60,232 nt of DNA from Bacteroidales bacterium. Lineage in GTDB: Bacteria > Bacteroidota > Bacteroidia > Bacteroidales > F082. This document shows, piece by piece, positions 51,386 through 59,611 of the stretch (positions within the stretch are counted from its first letter, which is position 1; every line of letters starts with the position of its first letter). The position numbers and the translations under genes are program-made. The notes below the pieces were generated by a model. The model saw nothing but the letters and a program-made list of their open reading frames with translations, was not told the DNA's origin and did no database searches. Location: NCBI GenBank assembly GCA_017539045.1, contig JAFYHS010000011.1:1-60232 (forward strand), given 5' to 3'.

Positions 51386-53029
51386 CTACCTCACCATCAC
51401 CTTCTCCAAAAAGATTCTCCCTTCCTTATCCCTAATCCTCACCAAATAAACCCCTTCCACCAATCCCTCCAAACTCACGTCATTAGAGTTCCGCACTGTC
51501 TTCACCACTTGCCCCAAAGCATTATAAAGCCAAACCTCTTCAGCCTCAACACCATATATACGCACCAAGTCCTTACTCGGATTAGGATAAACCCCAACAC
51601 CATTTTCATTCCATCCCTCCTGTTCCTCGATGCCGTCATAGTCATAAATGTCGGTAAGATGGAAAACCCAGTAGTTGTCCTGCGACCCCACCACCACATT
51701 GGGACAATTGATATCGCCGTAGGGATAGGGCGGCGGGTACAAGGCATCCTGGCAAAGAAAGACAAACTCCTTGTCGCTGACTTGCACGGCATCACTATAA
51801 AGTTGAGCCGAAGGTACATTGGCACCCATCACCCGCTCCCACAATAGATAACCTTTGGCATCCGTCCTGAAAATCCAAGGCTTTCGAGCCCCCCAAGGGC
51901 CTTCAGGTTCTTCATACAGCTGCAGGGCACTTTGCACATCTCCATTCCTCGATTCCGACCAACCAGTGACCGTAAAGCCGCCGTCTTCGTTCAGGAAAAC
52001 TTTACACGCAGCATCATTAAGAGTGCCACCATAACATTTGCTCCATATTACATTACCGTCAAAATCAGTCTTCATGAGCCAGGCATCGCAGCTACGACCA
52101 TAGTTGGGATTACCTTGGTTATAGCCCAAATGATACCCGGCACCTTCAAGATCGCCATCGTTTGAAGCCGCACCGCCCACATAGAGATAGCCGTCTTCAA
52201 GCACAATGAAATCGGCAAAAGAATCATCTTGGGTATAGCCACCGTAGCATCGGTTATCCAACAAATTGCCTTCAGCATCTAATTTGGCCACCACCCCAAA
52301 CACAATAGTCGGATACTGGTTGCAACTATAAAGAGAACCGTATTGTTGCGGGTTGCCGTTAATCAATACCCTATAGGAGCCATCTTCCATTTCCTTGATT
52401 TTGCTGACCAATTCATTGTCTTCGGTCCCCAAGGTAACTTCCCACTGCAGGTTGCCGAGGCTGTCCAACTTGAAAATCCAGGCATCCCACGAACCATAAT
52501 GATGGCTGATGTCGCCACCATCCCATGCCACCGTATGGCCACAAATGCAGCCTCCGTCACTGGTCGCCGTAACTCTTGGGGCATACCAAGAAGTGTACGC
52601 TGGATTTCCATAGACGCCCTTCCATAGTACATTCATCTGTTCGTCCATCTTAATGACACAAGCATTCGATTCGTTGCCAACAGGATCCGTTCCACACAAA
52701 AAGTAATGGTTCGGATTCGTCCTGGATTGTGAGATTTGGCTCAAAATGCCCATATCCACACACGATTGGTCAACCAGTTCTCCTGCTTCATTCAGTTTGA
52801 TAAGCCAACCGTTTCGGTTTCCACTGTGTTCACATTCAACATTAAAGCCTCCGTCATTGTCGATGTTGCCACCAACAAAGTACCCTTCGTCGGTTTTGAG
52901 GATGAAATAGGGCACGTCATCGCCCATACTGCCATAGCCCCATTGCCAGTCGAAACGCACTTGGGCTTGCATCGCCTCGCCCGCCATCACTAGCAGCGCA
53001 ATTAGTGTCAAAATTCTTGTTGTTCTCAT
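51386..53029 (-). CDS. T9SS-secreted beta-propeller-like protein
   Basis: 547 residues. The signal peptide is MRTTRILTLIALLVMAGEAM then QAQ. The mature part has recurring strand sets such as GWLIKLNEAGELVDQSC, DAWIFKLDSLGNLQWEVTLG, DAWLMKTDFDGNVIWSKCYG and PWIFRTDAKGYLLWERVMG, a propeller/SBBP-like pattern. A T9SS type A domain follows (VYPNPSKDLVRIYGVEAEEV to LEKVMVR). Cell-surface or secreted; ligand unknown. The start excludes 60 residues translated from upstream repeats. Confidence 0.87.
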   Translation of the reverse strand: MRTTRILTLIALLVMAGEAMQAQVRFDWQWGYGSMGDDVPYFILKTDEGYFVGGNIDNDGGFNVECEHSGNRNGWLIKLNEAGELVDQSCVDMGILSQISQSRTNPNHYFLCGTDPVGNESNACVIKMDEQMNVLWKGVYGNPAYTSWYAPRVTATSDGGCICGHTVAWDGGDISHHYGSWDAWIFKLDSLGNLQWEVTLGTEDNELVSKIKEMEDGSYRVLINGNPQQYGSLYSCNQYPTIVFGVVAKLDAEGNLLDNRCYGGYTQDDSFADFIVLEDGYLYVGGAASNDGDLEGAGYHLGYNQGNPNYGRSCDAWLMKTDFDGNVIWSKCYGGTLNDAACKVFLNEDGGFTVTGWSESRNGDVQSALQLYEEPEGPWGARKPWIFRTDAKGYLLWERVMGANVPSAQLYSDAVQVSDKEFVFLCQDALYPPPYPYGDINCPNVVVGSQDNYWVFHLTDIYDYDGIEEQEGWNENGVGVYPNPSKDLVRIYGVEAEEVWLYNALGQVVKTVRNSNDVSLEGLVEGVYLVRIRDKEGRIFLEKVMVR

Positions 53030-53031
53030 TG

Positions 53032-53085
53032 TTCTATTGGTTTTATTAGTCATATTTGTCCTATAAGTCCCATCTTTTGCGTCAA
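53032..53085 (-). repeat. Nine-base-period array before the propeller-like gene
   Basis: Plus-strand units: TTCTATTGG, TTTTATTAG, TCATATTTG, TCCTATAAG, TCCCATCTT, TTGCGTCAA. Units three to five are identical to those at 51253-51279. Confidence 0.8.
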
Positions 53086-53099
53086 GGAGGCTTCCTCCT

Positions 53100-53186
53100 C
53101 TTCCCCCTTCTAAGAGGGTCAGGGGGATTGGGGGTGCCACGCAGCGGCGGGGGAGTCCACTCCCTCTCCTGGAGGAGAGGGTCGGG
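53100..53186. repeat. C/G-rich palindrome block
   Basis: Contains CCCCCTTCTAAGAGGGTCAG, GGCGGGGGAGTCCACTCCCT and CTCCTGGAGGAGAGGGTCGG, overlapping short stems. It is related to the in-frame repeat at 55936-55993. No gene. Confidence 0.6.
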
Positions 53187-53214
53187 GTGAGGTCGATGGA
53201 GTCCGTCATAATCC

Positions 53215-53273
53215 CGTTAGTACGTTAGCACGAAATGCAAAGCATTCAACGAAGTTAATAACGTTAGCACGAA
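53215..53273. repeat. GTTAGCACG repeat block
   Basis: GTTAGTACGTTAGCACGAAA, then ATGCAAAGCATTCAACGAAG, then another ACGTTAGCACGA. It lies nine bases beyond the stop of the gene at 53282. Confidence 0.7.
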
Positions 53274-53281
53274 CAATCCTA

Positions 53282-54139
53282 TCACTTCACCGCCAACTTA
53301 GCCGTAAACACTTTCCCTTCCTCATCTCTAATCCGCAGTAGGTAAACGCCTTGCGGCAAGCCCGCCACATTGATTTCATGTGTGTTTTCCACCGTCTTCA
53401 CCAACTGTCCAAGGGCATTGTGGAGCTGAACTTCGGCGGGCTTTACACCTTCAATCAGCACAGTCTCTTTAGCAGGATTGGGGTATAGCGATACTTGCTG
53501 AAGGTCTTGTTCTTGAACCGATGTCTCATCAATATAGCAGTCGTTGAACTCCTGATTCACAAAAACCTGCTCACCGTCTTTATATGCACACAGCAAAAAG
53601 TTATCACATCCGAAATAGTCCATATATCCCATCGGATAATAGTTCGGGAAAACACCTTCGCAAAACACTAGGTCACGATAAAGCCAATTGTGTGTCAAGT
53701 GTATCACTTTCTTCCCATTCTCAAAAGTCACGCTTTCCACTTCGACCTGAAAAGTCCCGTCTGTATTGGTAAATTCAAAGGTGTCGCCCTCCGTCAGCGA
53801 CATGTCACAAATAAGCACCTCATCCTCATCATGCAATGGGAAATAGCGATAAAGCCTACCTGTGGCAACATCTTCGCGAAAATAGAATTCCTCAGCATAG
53901 TAATGATCTGCTTGGGTCCCTTGCGGAAAACCTTGATAATAATCGCGTCCGTTAATGTTCACTAACTCACCGTTATTGATCACTATGGGGATAGTGATGA
54001 GCTGGTCAATACATTCTTCAAACACATTCAATCGAGTAGAGTCTGCACCAAAATAGGATTCATACTCTTGCGCTTGCATCGTCACCCCTCCCGCCATCAG
54101 CAGGAGCGCAACCAGGGTGTAAAGTCTAATTTTTTTCAT
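53282..54139 (-). CDS. T9SS-secreted protein of unknown function
   Basis: 285 residues. Signal peptide MKKIRLYTLVALLLMAGGVT then MQAQ. The middle (about 25-200) is beta-rich with many aromatic and acidic residues (EFYFREDVATGRLYRYFPLH) and is not recognised. The T9SS C-terminal domain starts LYPNPAKETVLIEGVKPAEV and has LGQLVKTVENTHEINVAGLP. A -7 box lies 29 bases upstream. It is the last of a series of secreted proteins with similar signals. Confidence 0.85.
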   Translation of the reverse strand: MKKIRLYTLVALLLMAGGVTMQAQEYESYFGADSTRLNVFEECIDQLITIPIVINNGELVNINGRDYYQGFPQGTQADHYYAEEFYFREDVATGRLYRYFPLHDEDEVLICDMSLTEGDTFEFTNTDGTFQVEVESVTFENGKKVIHLTHNWLYRDLVFCEGVFPNYYPMGYMDYFGCDNFLLCAYKDGEQVFVNQEFNDCYIDETSVQEQDLQQVSLYPNPAKETVLIEGVKPAEVQLHNALGQLVKTVENTHEINVAGLPQGVYLLRIRDEEGKVFTAKLAVK

Positions 54140-54167
54140 GGTGTTATAGTTTTGAAATTCGTTTCCG

Positions 54168-54175
54168 CAAAACTA
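54168..54175 (-). promoter_or_regulatory. -7 box for the T9SS protein at 53282
   Basis: TAGTTTTG on the minus strand, followed by C, 29 bases before the ATG. Confidence 0.6.
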
Positions 54176-54276
54176 TAACAAAAATCAACGAAAAAATCAA
54201 CCCAAAGGCCCATTATAGATTTTCCTTTGGAATACCCATTGAAAATCAAGCAATTATAATCAGTATATATAGATTT

Positions 54277-56052
54277 TTACATCTCCAAAAAAGACGAAAT
54301 CGAGGCATTTCCCGTCTTTTTTCTCAGATTGGAGCGGTACTGTAGCACCGTGTTTTGGCTCAAACCCAACAAATCAGCCTCCTCCTTCGCGCGGAATTGC
54401 AGGAACGAAAGCACGAAAAGTTGGGCCTCCGTTTTGGTCAGATTGGGGTAGGCAGCCGCCACCCGCTCCATGGCTCCGGGATAGGCCGCCTCAAACTCAT
54501 CCATGATGCGCTCCAAGCGGTTCGGCACCTTCGCGCGGTAAAGGTCAGCCACCCGCTGTGGCAACATCGTCCGTGCCTGTTGCAAGGCATCGTCCGCTTG
54601 TGTCTGTAATTGTTGTAGCGCATCGTCCACGGTCTGAAGCTGCTGCAGCGCATCGTCCACCTGTGTCTGAAGCTGTTGCTTCTCCTCATTTAAGGTCTGC
54701 GTCTCCGCCTCATGTTCCTTTCTCCGCTTGGCCATCCACCACCACACTCCAACCCCCAAAACCAGCAATACCACCACAGCCGTCACCACACCCCGCACCA
54801 AGCGTCGCCGTGCCGCCAACTGTTCGGTTTGCCGTCTCTCAGCCTCAGCCTTCTCCTGTTCCCATTGCAAATGCTGCTGGAACATATCATTCAGTTGCGA
54901 AACCTGCGCCTGGTTTTTGGCCGCCGAGGTTACATCTTCAATAAGAAATTGGGCATATTGGTTGGCTTTTACTGTATCTCCCTCTATTAAGGCGATGTCG
55001 CGTAATAATCTTGCTGCAACTTTTCCTCTCTTTCCATATTTCCCCAACACAGGTTCCAAATAAACCTTTGCGGAATCATATTGCCCCATGTCTTGGTAAA
55101 TGCTACCGATACCTACAAATCGGCCAAGTCTTTCATCTTCATTGGCAGCCTGCGATGCCATCCTTTTCAGGCTGTCCAATGAGGCCAAGGTATCGTGGTG
55201 GGCGCTATATTCGGACAATGCCAACATGCAAACGGCATCCCTATAGAGCAAAGTCTGACTATCGGGATGGATTTCCAGTATCCTTTCATAGTAATAGGAA
55301 GCACTGTCATATTCTTTCAATTTATCAAATTGCTTTCCTAGTTGAAGGAGTGTGTTGGCAATCTTGTCCGTCGAAGTCTGGGCAATTCTGTCATAAGCCA
55401 AGCTTTGTTTGCAGCAATAGATGGCAGGCTCCTGCATGAATTGTGCAGAGAACAAATCCCCAAGGCGGTTATAGGTCAACGCCATAAACCGCGCTTTATG
55501 TCCCACCATTTCACCCTCGGCAAAATAGCTCTCCATCATCCGCAAAGCGAAAAGGTACTCCCCGCAAGCCTCAATGAGGCTGTCATGCTCATAGTAACCC
55601 GCACCATTAATATAATGTGCCCGTGCCGCCAAAAACGCATCCCGCTCCCGTACGGACACACCTCTTTGTGGGGACGCACCGCGTGCGTCCGCTCCATTCA
55701 TCCCCACAATCGAATCAAAATACCCCACCGCCTTCAGCACCTCCGTTAGGTTGCTCTGTGCATAGTAATTCTTAAACAGCAGCTCCGCCACCATCACCTG
55801 GCAATAATGCCCCTCAAACGCATCCATGCTGTCCGCCGCCTCACTCCCCGCAAACTCCAGCATCACCTTCAGCGCACTATCCGGCTGCACCCACATCAGC
55901 GAGTCAATCCCCTCCAAAGCCTCGTGCGCCTTCGTCCCCCTCTGAGAGGGGGTGGCCGCAGGCCGGGGGAGTCTTTCCCCCTCTGAGAGGGGGCCAGGGG
56001 GAGTACATCCCACCATCACCGCCATCAAAACAATCCCTATATAAACACGCAT
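54277..56052 (-). CDS. Membrane-spanning TPR/helix-turn-helix regulator, copy 2
   Basis: 591 residues from the ATG at 56052. Lipobox Cys16 (AVMVGC). Residues 17-41 (PPGPLSEGERLPRPAATPSQ and on) are encoded by an inserted palindromic repeat, and GADARGASPQRG (about 120-131) by another. TPR units include KEYDSASYYYERILEIHPDS and QYDSAKVYLEPVLGKYGKRG. A transmembrane helix lies at about 418-440 (GVVTAVVVLLVLGVGVWWWM), then a coiled coil with DDALQQLQT repeats, then a LuxR-like HTH at about 538-582 (NLTKTEAQLFVLSFLQFRAK, SQNTVLQYRSNLRKKTG). Same layout as the gene at 35565. A GTG nine bases upstream is an alternative start but lies at the predicted transcription start. Confidence 0.85.
   Translation of the reverse strand: MRVYIGIVLMAVMVGCTPPGPLSEGERLPRPAATPSQRGTKAHEALEGIDSLMWVQPDSALKVMLEFAGSEAADSMDAFEGHYCQVMVAELLFKNYYAQSNLTEVLKAVGYFDSIVGMNGADARGASPQRGVSVRERDAFLAARAHYINGAGYYEHDSLIEACGEYLFALRMMESYFAEGEMVGHKARFMALTYNRLGDLFSAQFMQEPAIYCCKQSLAYDRIAQTSTDKIANTLLQLGKQFDKLKEYDSASYYYERILEIHPDSQTLLYRDAVCMLALSEYSAHHDTLASLDSLKRMASQAANEDERLGRFVGIGSIYQDMGQYDSAKVYLEPVLGKYGKRGKVAARLLRDIALIEGDTVKANQYAQFLIEDVTSAAKNQAQVSQLNDMFQQHLQWEQEKAEAERRQTEQLAARRRLVRGVVTAVVVLLVLGVGVWWWMAKRRKEHEAETQTLNEEKQQLQTQVDDALQQLQTVDDALQQLQTQADDALQQARTMLPQRVADLYRAKVPNRLERIMDEFEAAYPGAMERVAAAYPNLTKTEAQLFVLSFLQFRAKEEADLLGLSQNTVLQYRSNLRKKTGNASISSFLEM
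55672..55690. repeat. In-frame palindrome in TPR/HTH copy 2
   Basis: GGACGCAC-CGC-GTGCGTCC, an 8-bp stem that encodes ADARGA in the regulator. Confidence 0.65.
55936..55993. repeat. In-frame double palindrome directly after the lipobox
   Basis: Two exact copies of CCCCCTCTGAGAGGGGG (55936-55952 and 55977-55993) flank GTGGCCGCAGGCCGGGGGAG. The reading frame is kept throughout. Confidence 0.8.
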
Positions 56053-56065
56053 TATTTTCACGTCA

Positions 56066-56073
56066 CAAAATTA
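56066..56073 (-). promoter_or_regulatory. -7 box for TPR/HTH regulator copy 2
   Basis: TAATTTTG on the minus strand, 14 bases upstream of the ATG at 56052. It supports that ATG over the GTG at 56061. Confidence 0.55.
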
Positions 56074-56095
56074 CTCAAATTTTCCTTCAACCCCC

Positions 56096-56125
56096 CGTCG
56101 TAATCCCGATAGCACGTTAGCACGC
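56096..56125. repeat. GTTAGCACG-related repeat
   Basis: CCGTCGTAATCCCGATAGCA followed by CGTTAGCACG, in the 153-base gap between the regulator and the TonB receptor stop. The rest of the gap (56130-56205) has an inverted GGATGGGG/CCCCATCC pair and no gene. Confidence 0.6.
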
Positions 56126-56205
56126 ATAACAAAAAACCCTCCCCATCCCAACCTCCAGCGCGTCGCCAAACACATGGAATCAGGATGGGGCGGCTTTATC
56201 ATTCT

Positions 56206-58446
56206 TTACCACCCCGCCCGCAACGAAACATTAGGCAAAATCCCAAACATCGAATAGGCGTAAGCCCGCATCTCGCCTGATTCTATATCGGTTTCAAACT
56301 GATACCCCAACGGATTCAGACGATTGTAGGCGTTGAACACTCCGACACTTGCGCTCCAGTTGAAGCCGTTTCTGTATTTCGGCGAGTGATAGGCACACGA
56401 AAGATCAAGGCGATGATAGGCAGGCGTGCGGCTCGCGTTGCGCTCGGTGTAAACCGGGACGGTCTGCCCCATGTACTCGTAGAAACCCACAGGCAAGGTG
56501 ACGGGATGTCCGCTCGAATACTGCCAAGCCGCACTTGCACTCCAACGCGGTGTGAACTGATAGCAGCCGTTGATGCGGAAGTCGTGCGGGATGTCTGACA
56601 AAGCCGAATAGGGATTGCCGTCATTGATGCCGTCGATGGTATAAATCACACGCGAATAGGTGTAACTCATGGCTCCCGTGAACTTTCCTGCGTTTTTGGA
56701 AAGATTCAGTTCCAGACCGTAAGCCTTCGAATTACCTCTCCTCACTTGGTTAATAACATTCGGGTTGCTGATGAGTTGCGCATGGTCGATGAAGTCGATT
56801 TGGTTTTGGCCTTTCTTGTAATAGAGTTCAGCCGAAGCGGAATACTGCCCACCGAAATCGAGGAAGCAACCACCCGAAACCACATCGGCAATGACAGGTT
56901 TCAAGCCATTGATTGCCGGGAACCACGTTTCAAGCGATTGGTAGTCCAAAGCCGTGTTTTGCAGCACTTGGATATATTGCACATTCCGCGCGTAGCCGGC
57001 CTTCAGCGAAGTATTTTCGCTCAGCATGACGTTCATGCTCACACGAGGCTCGGGATAGACCATCAGTTTCTCGTCGCTGTTCAAGGGCTGAAAGGCCGAC
57101 AGGTGTACGCCATAGTTGAAGCCCAACCACGACAAGGGTTTCCAGTCGTTCAGCGCATAGACGGAATACTCCATCGCCTGATAATGCGGCAGACTCATCC
57201 CGATGCTGTCGGACTCTCCAGGAGTGAAGGCATGGCGGATGGCACCTGCGCCAATGCGGAGTTCACAATCAGGGGCGATGTAATAACTCAATGCGGCTTT
57301 CAGGTTGAGGTCGGAAATGCCTGTGCGCCAGTTGAACTTGCGTCTTTTGAATTTGTAGTCGAGGTCGTTGCTGTAATCGCTGACGATGAAGGCCGTGTTG
57401 AGGAACCAGCGGCTGCCGAAGTTGTGCGTCCAGCGCAAGGTGCCCGAGGTGTTGCCCCAAGTGTTGTAGAGGCCATTGGAATGGTCGATGCCGCCCATGG
57501 ACTCGATGACATCATGGCCTCGATAGAACGAGAGATAAATGCGGTCGTTCTGCCCGATTTTGGTGTTGATTTTCGCGTTCAGGTCGTAGAATCTCGGCAC
57601 AAGCGGCATGTCCTCGTTGGGATTCACGAAAAAGTCGATGAAACTCCTGCGTGCCGATACCAAATAGGAAGCCTTTTCCTTGACGATGGGACCGTTGGCG
57701 GTCAAAGTGGCGGCAAAGGGACTTAACGACGCCGAAAAATCGTGGTGGTTCATGTTGCCTTCCTTCATCTTGCAGTCGAGGACGGCCGAGACGCGCCCGC
57801 CATATTGCGCAGGCATGTTGCTCTTGTAGAGCGTCACCTGGTTCACCGCCTCGGGATTGAAGATGGAGATCATGCCGAAGAGGTGCGAGGGGTTGTAGAT
57901 GGGAGCCTCGTCGATGAGGATGAGGTTTTGGTCGTTGGTGCCGCCGCGCACGAGCAGTCCCGACGAGGCGTCGCCGATGGTCTTCACGCCCGACTGCATC
58001 TGCACCGCTTTGAGGATGTCGGCCTCGCCAAACACACTCGGCAGTTTCCGTATCGAGTTGATGGTCAGCATCTCTGCATGGAATTCGTTCTGCTTCTGCG
58101 GGCGCTCCACCGATGCTGCTTCAACGGTGACTTCGCCCAATCCCACGGAGTTTTCCTCCAACTTGATTTCCAAGGTTTGGTCCGCATTGAGTTGAATTTC
58201 TATTTCCTTGGTGTTATAGCCCAAATAGGCGCATTGCAACTTGTGTTTTCCAGCTGGCAAACGCAGCGAATAGAAGCCGTAGCCATTGGCCGAAGTGCCT
58301 GTTTGTGAGGAGGCCTCATATAATGTGGCACCGATAAGCGTCTCTCCCGTGGCGGCATCGGTGATGTGGCCGCTTAAAGTATAGGTCTGTGCCTGAAGAC
58401 AAACAAAAGAGGCAAAGAATAATATGGTGATGAGGATACGTTTCAT
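56206..58446 (-). CDS. TonB-dependent receptor with N-terminal carboxypeptidase-regulatory-like domain
   Basis: 746 residues. The signal peptide (MKRILITILFFASFVCLQAQ) is followed by a CarbopepD_reg-like fold (SGHITDAATGETLIGATLYE), a plug domain (about 115-225: SVFGEADILKAVQMQSGVKT, SGLLVRGGTNDQNLILIDEA) and a 22-strand-type barrel ending NVSLRAGW. It imports a ligand across the outer membrane with TonB energy. The DUF4249 gene starts the pair, three bases away. Ligand unknown; no SusD partner, so glycan import is not indicated. Confidence 0.93.
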   Translation of the reverse strand: MKRILITILFFASFVCLQAQTYTLSGHITDAATGETLIGATLYEASSQTGTSANGYGFYSLRLPAGKHKLQCAYLGYNTKEIEIQLNADQTLEIKLEENSVGLGEVTVEAASVERPQKQNEFHAEMLTINSIRKLPSVFGEADILKAVQMQSGVKTIGDASSGLLVRGGTNDQNLILIDEAPIYNPSHLFGMISIFNPEAVNQVTLYKSNMPAQYGGRVSAVLDCKMKEGNMNHHDFSASLSPFAATLTANGPIVKEKASYLVSARRSFIDFFVNPNEDMPLVPRFYDLNAKINTKIGQNDRIYLSFYRGHDVIESMGGIDHSNGLYNTWGNTSGTLRWTHNFGSRWFLNTAFIVSDYSNDLDYKFKRRKFNWRTGISDLNLKAALSYYIAPDCELRIGAGAIRHAFTPGESDSIGMSLPHYQAMEYSVYALNDWKPLSWLGFNYGVHLSAFQPLNSDEKLMVYPEPRVSMNVMLSENTSLKAGYARNVQYIQVLQNTALDYQSLETWFPAINGLKPVIADVVSGGCFLDFGGQYSASAELYYKKGQNQIDFIDHAQLISNPNVINQVRRGNSKAYGLELNLSKNAGKFTGAMSYTYSRVIYTIDGINDGNPYSALSDIPHDFRINGCYQFTPRWSASAAWQYSSGHPVTLPVGFYEYMGQTVPVYTERNASRTPAYHRLDLSCAYHSPKYRNGFNWSASVGVFNAYNRLNPLGYQFETDIESGEMRAYAYSMFGILPNVSLRAGW

Positions 58447-58449
58447 GGC

Positions 58450-59358
58450 TTATTGGTTTTCGGGGGTGAGGGAGTTGTAGATATCGTGGTAAGTAAAGGG
58501 TTGGCGTCGCACATCGGAGGCAAAGAAATAGCCATAGCCGTTCTTGACATTGCCTCGCACATTGCCCGAAATGGTGGCGAACAGGCCCAGGCTCCAGTCG
58601 TCTTCGTTGAAGACATCCAACAGGAAGGTGTAGAACTCGGGCGAGACCGAACAAGTGATGAAAGTCTCGTTGCGATCGAGGGCGTCTTCCGTGACATGAT
58701 AGGAATACCAGAACAGCCTGGCGGTGAACAGTGCCGAGAGCGACATGTCGTTATGGATGAAAGAAACGCTTTCGAGGCTATCAATGGGGAAATCCTCCGA
58801 CTGATAAAAGGTCAGGCCGCAGATGACAGGCTGTTCCCCAACGGTATATATGTGTTTGTCAAACTGGAATTCATGTGCCATCTTGCCCGATTGCATCTGA
58901 TAACTCCTCACTTTTGTGTGGTCCTGGATGATTTGGAAGTAATCCGTGTTGCCCAAAGGCGTCAGATAGTCCTCAGCGGTGATGTCGCCCGTAGGTGTTT
59001 CGACGACGAGTTTGTAGGTCTTGCCCGCCTCACCTTTGAAGGGTTGCTCCGAAACGAAAACCATACTACTACGGTCGGCTTCCTTTTCAATATAAGGTAT
59101 CGTGTCGTTGCCGCAAAGCACGAAAACGCGGTTGATTTCCGGCAAAGCTTCTTGATTGTCGCCCCATTGATGCACAGGCGAAATGGTGACGCGGTGCTGG
59201 CGCATCTCGGTGGTCACATTGCCAAACACGGCGATGGTGCCGTTTAAGACCTCGCCATCCGGCTGATCGAAACTGTTGATGTCGACTTCATCGATTCGGC
59301 TGCAGGAAGCAAAAAACATCGCAGCCAAGAAAAACAAAACAAATCTGCGAACTCTCAT
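58450..59358 (-). CDS. DUF4249 lipoprotein
   Basis: 302 residues, lipoprotein signal ending FFASCSRID (Cys19). The beta-sandwich VLNGTIAVFGNVTTEMRQHR and VVETPTGDITAEDYLTPL match DUF4249, a family found next to TonB-dependent receptors in Bacteroidota and thought to be a surface partner. It precedes the receptor by three bases, so the two form an operon. No -7 box was found in the first 60 bases upstream. Confidence 0.9.
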   Translation of the reverse strand: MRVRRFVLFFLAAMFFASCSRIDEVDINSFDQPDGEVLNGTIAVFGNVTTEMRQHRVTISPVHQWGDNQEALPEINRVFVLCGNDTIPYIEKEADRSSMVFVSEQPFKGEAGKTYKLVVETPTGDITAEDYLTPLGNTDYFQIIQDHTKVRSYQMQSGKMAHEFQFDKHIYTVGEQPVICGLTFYQSEDFPIDSLESVSFIHNDMSLSALFTARLFWYSYHVTEDALDRNETFITCSVSPEFYTFLLDVFNEDDWSLGLFATISGNVRGNVKNGYGYFFASDVRRQPFTYHDIYNSLTPENQ

Positions 59359-59437
59359 TATGGTTATTATTTGGTTGTTTACACTTTAATTACTAATACT
59401 TTCAACGCTCAACGGAAATAGTTTATTGCCTCACCTT

Positions 59438-59453
59438 GTTAGTACGTTAGCAC
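59438..59453. repeat. GTTAGTACGTTAGCAC repeat
   Basis: A short copy of the repeat found in the spacers at 49.9, 51.3, 53.2 and 56.1 kb, here upstream of the DUF4249 gene. The surrounding 59359-59610 has AT-rich sequence and no gene. Confidence 0.6.
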
Positions 59454-59611
59454 AAATACCAGAAAAACAACCAGCAGTGCGGTCAAAAATGATTTCTTTG
59501 CCATAGCTTTACAGGTATATAATTTTACTGCCTTTTAGCATGGCAATCGCCGTGCCAAAAATGTAAGTATTTAAAATTCAAAGATTTAAAATTTAAAGAT
59601 TCAAGACGAAG

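Noticed and set aside
49855-53085. The nine-base arrays as a CRISPR array
   Set aside because: Units are too short, contiguous, without spacers, and no cas genes are near.
56206-59358. A polysaccharide utilisation locus
   Set aside because: The TonB receptor is paired with DUF4249, not SusD, and no glycoside hydrolase is present.
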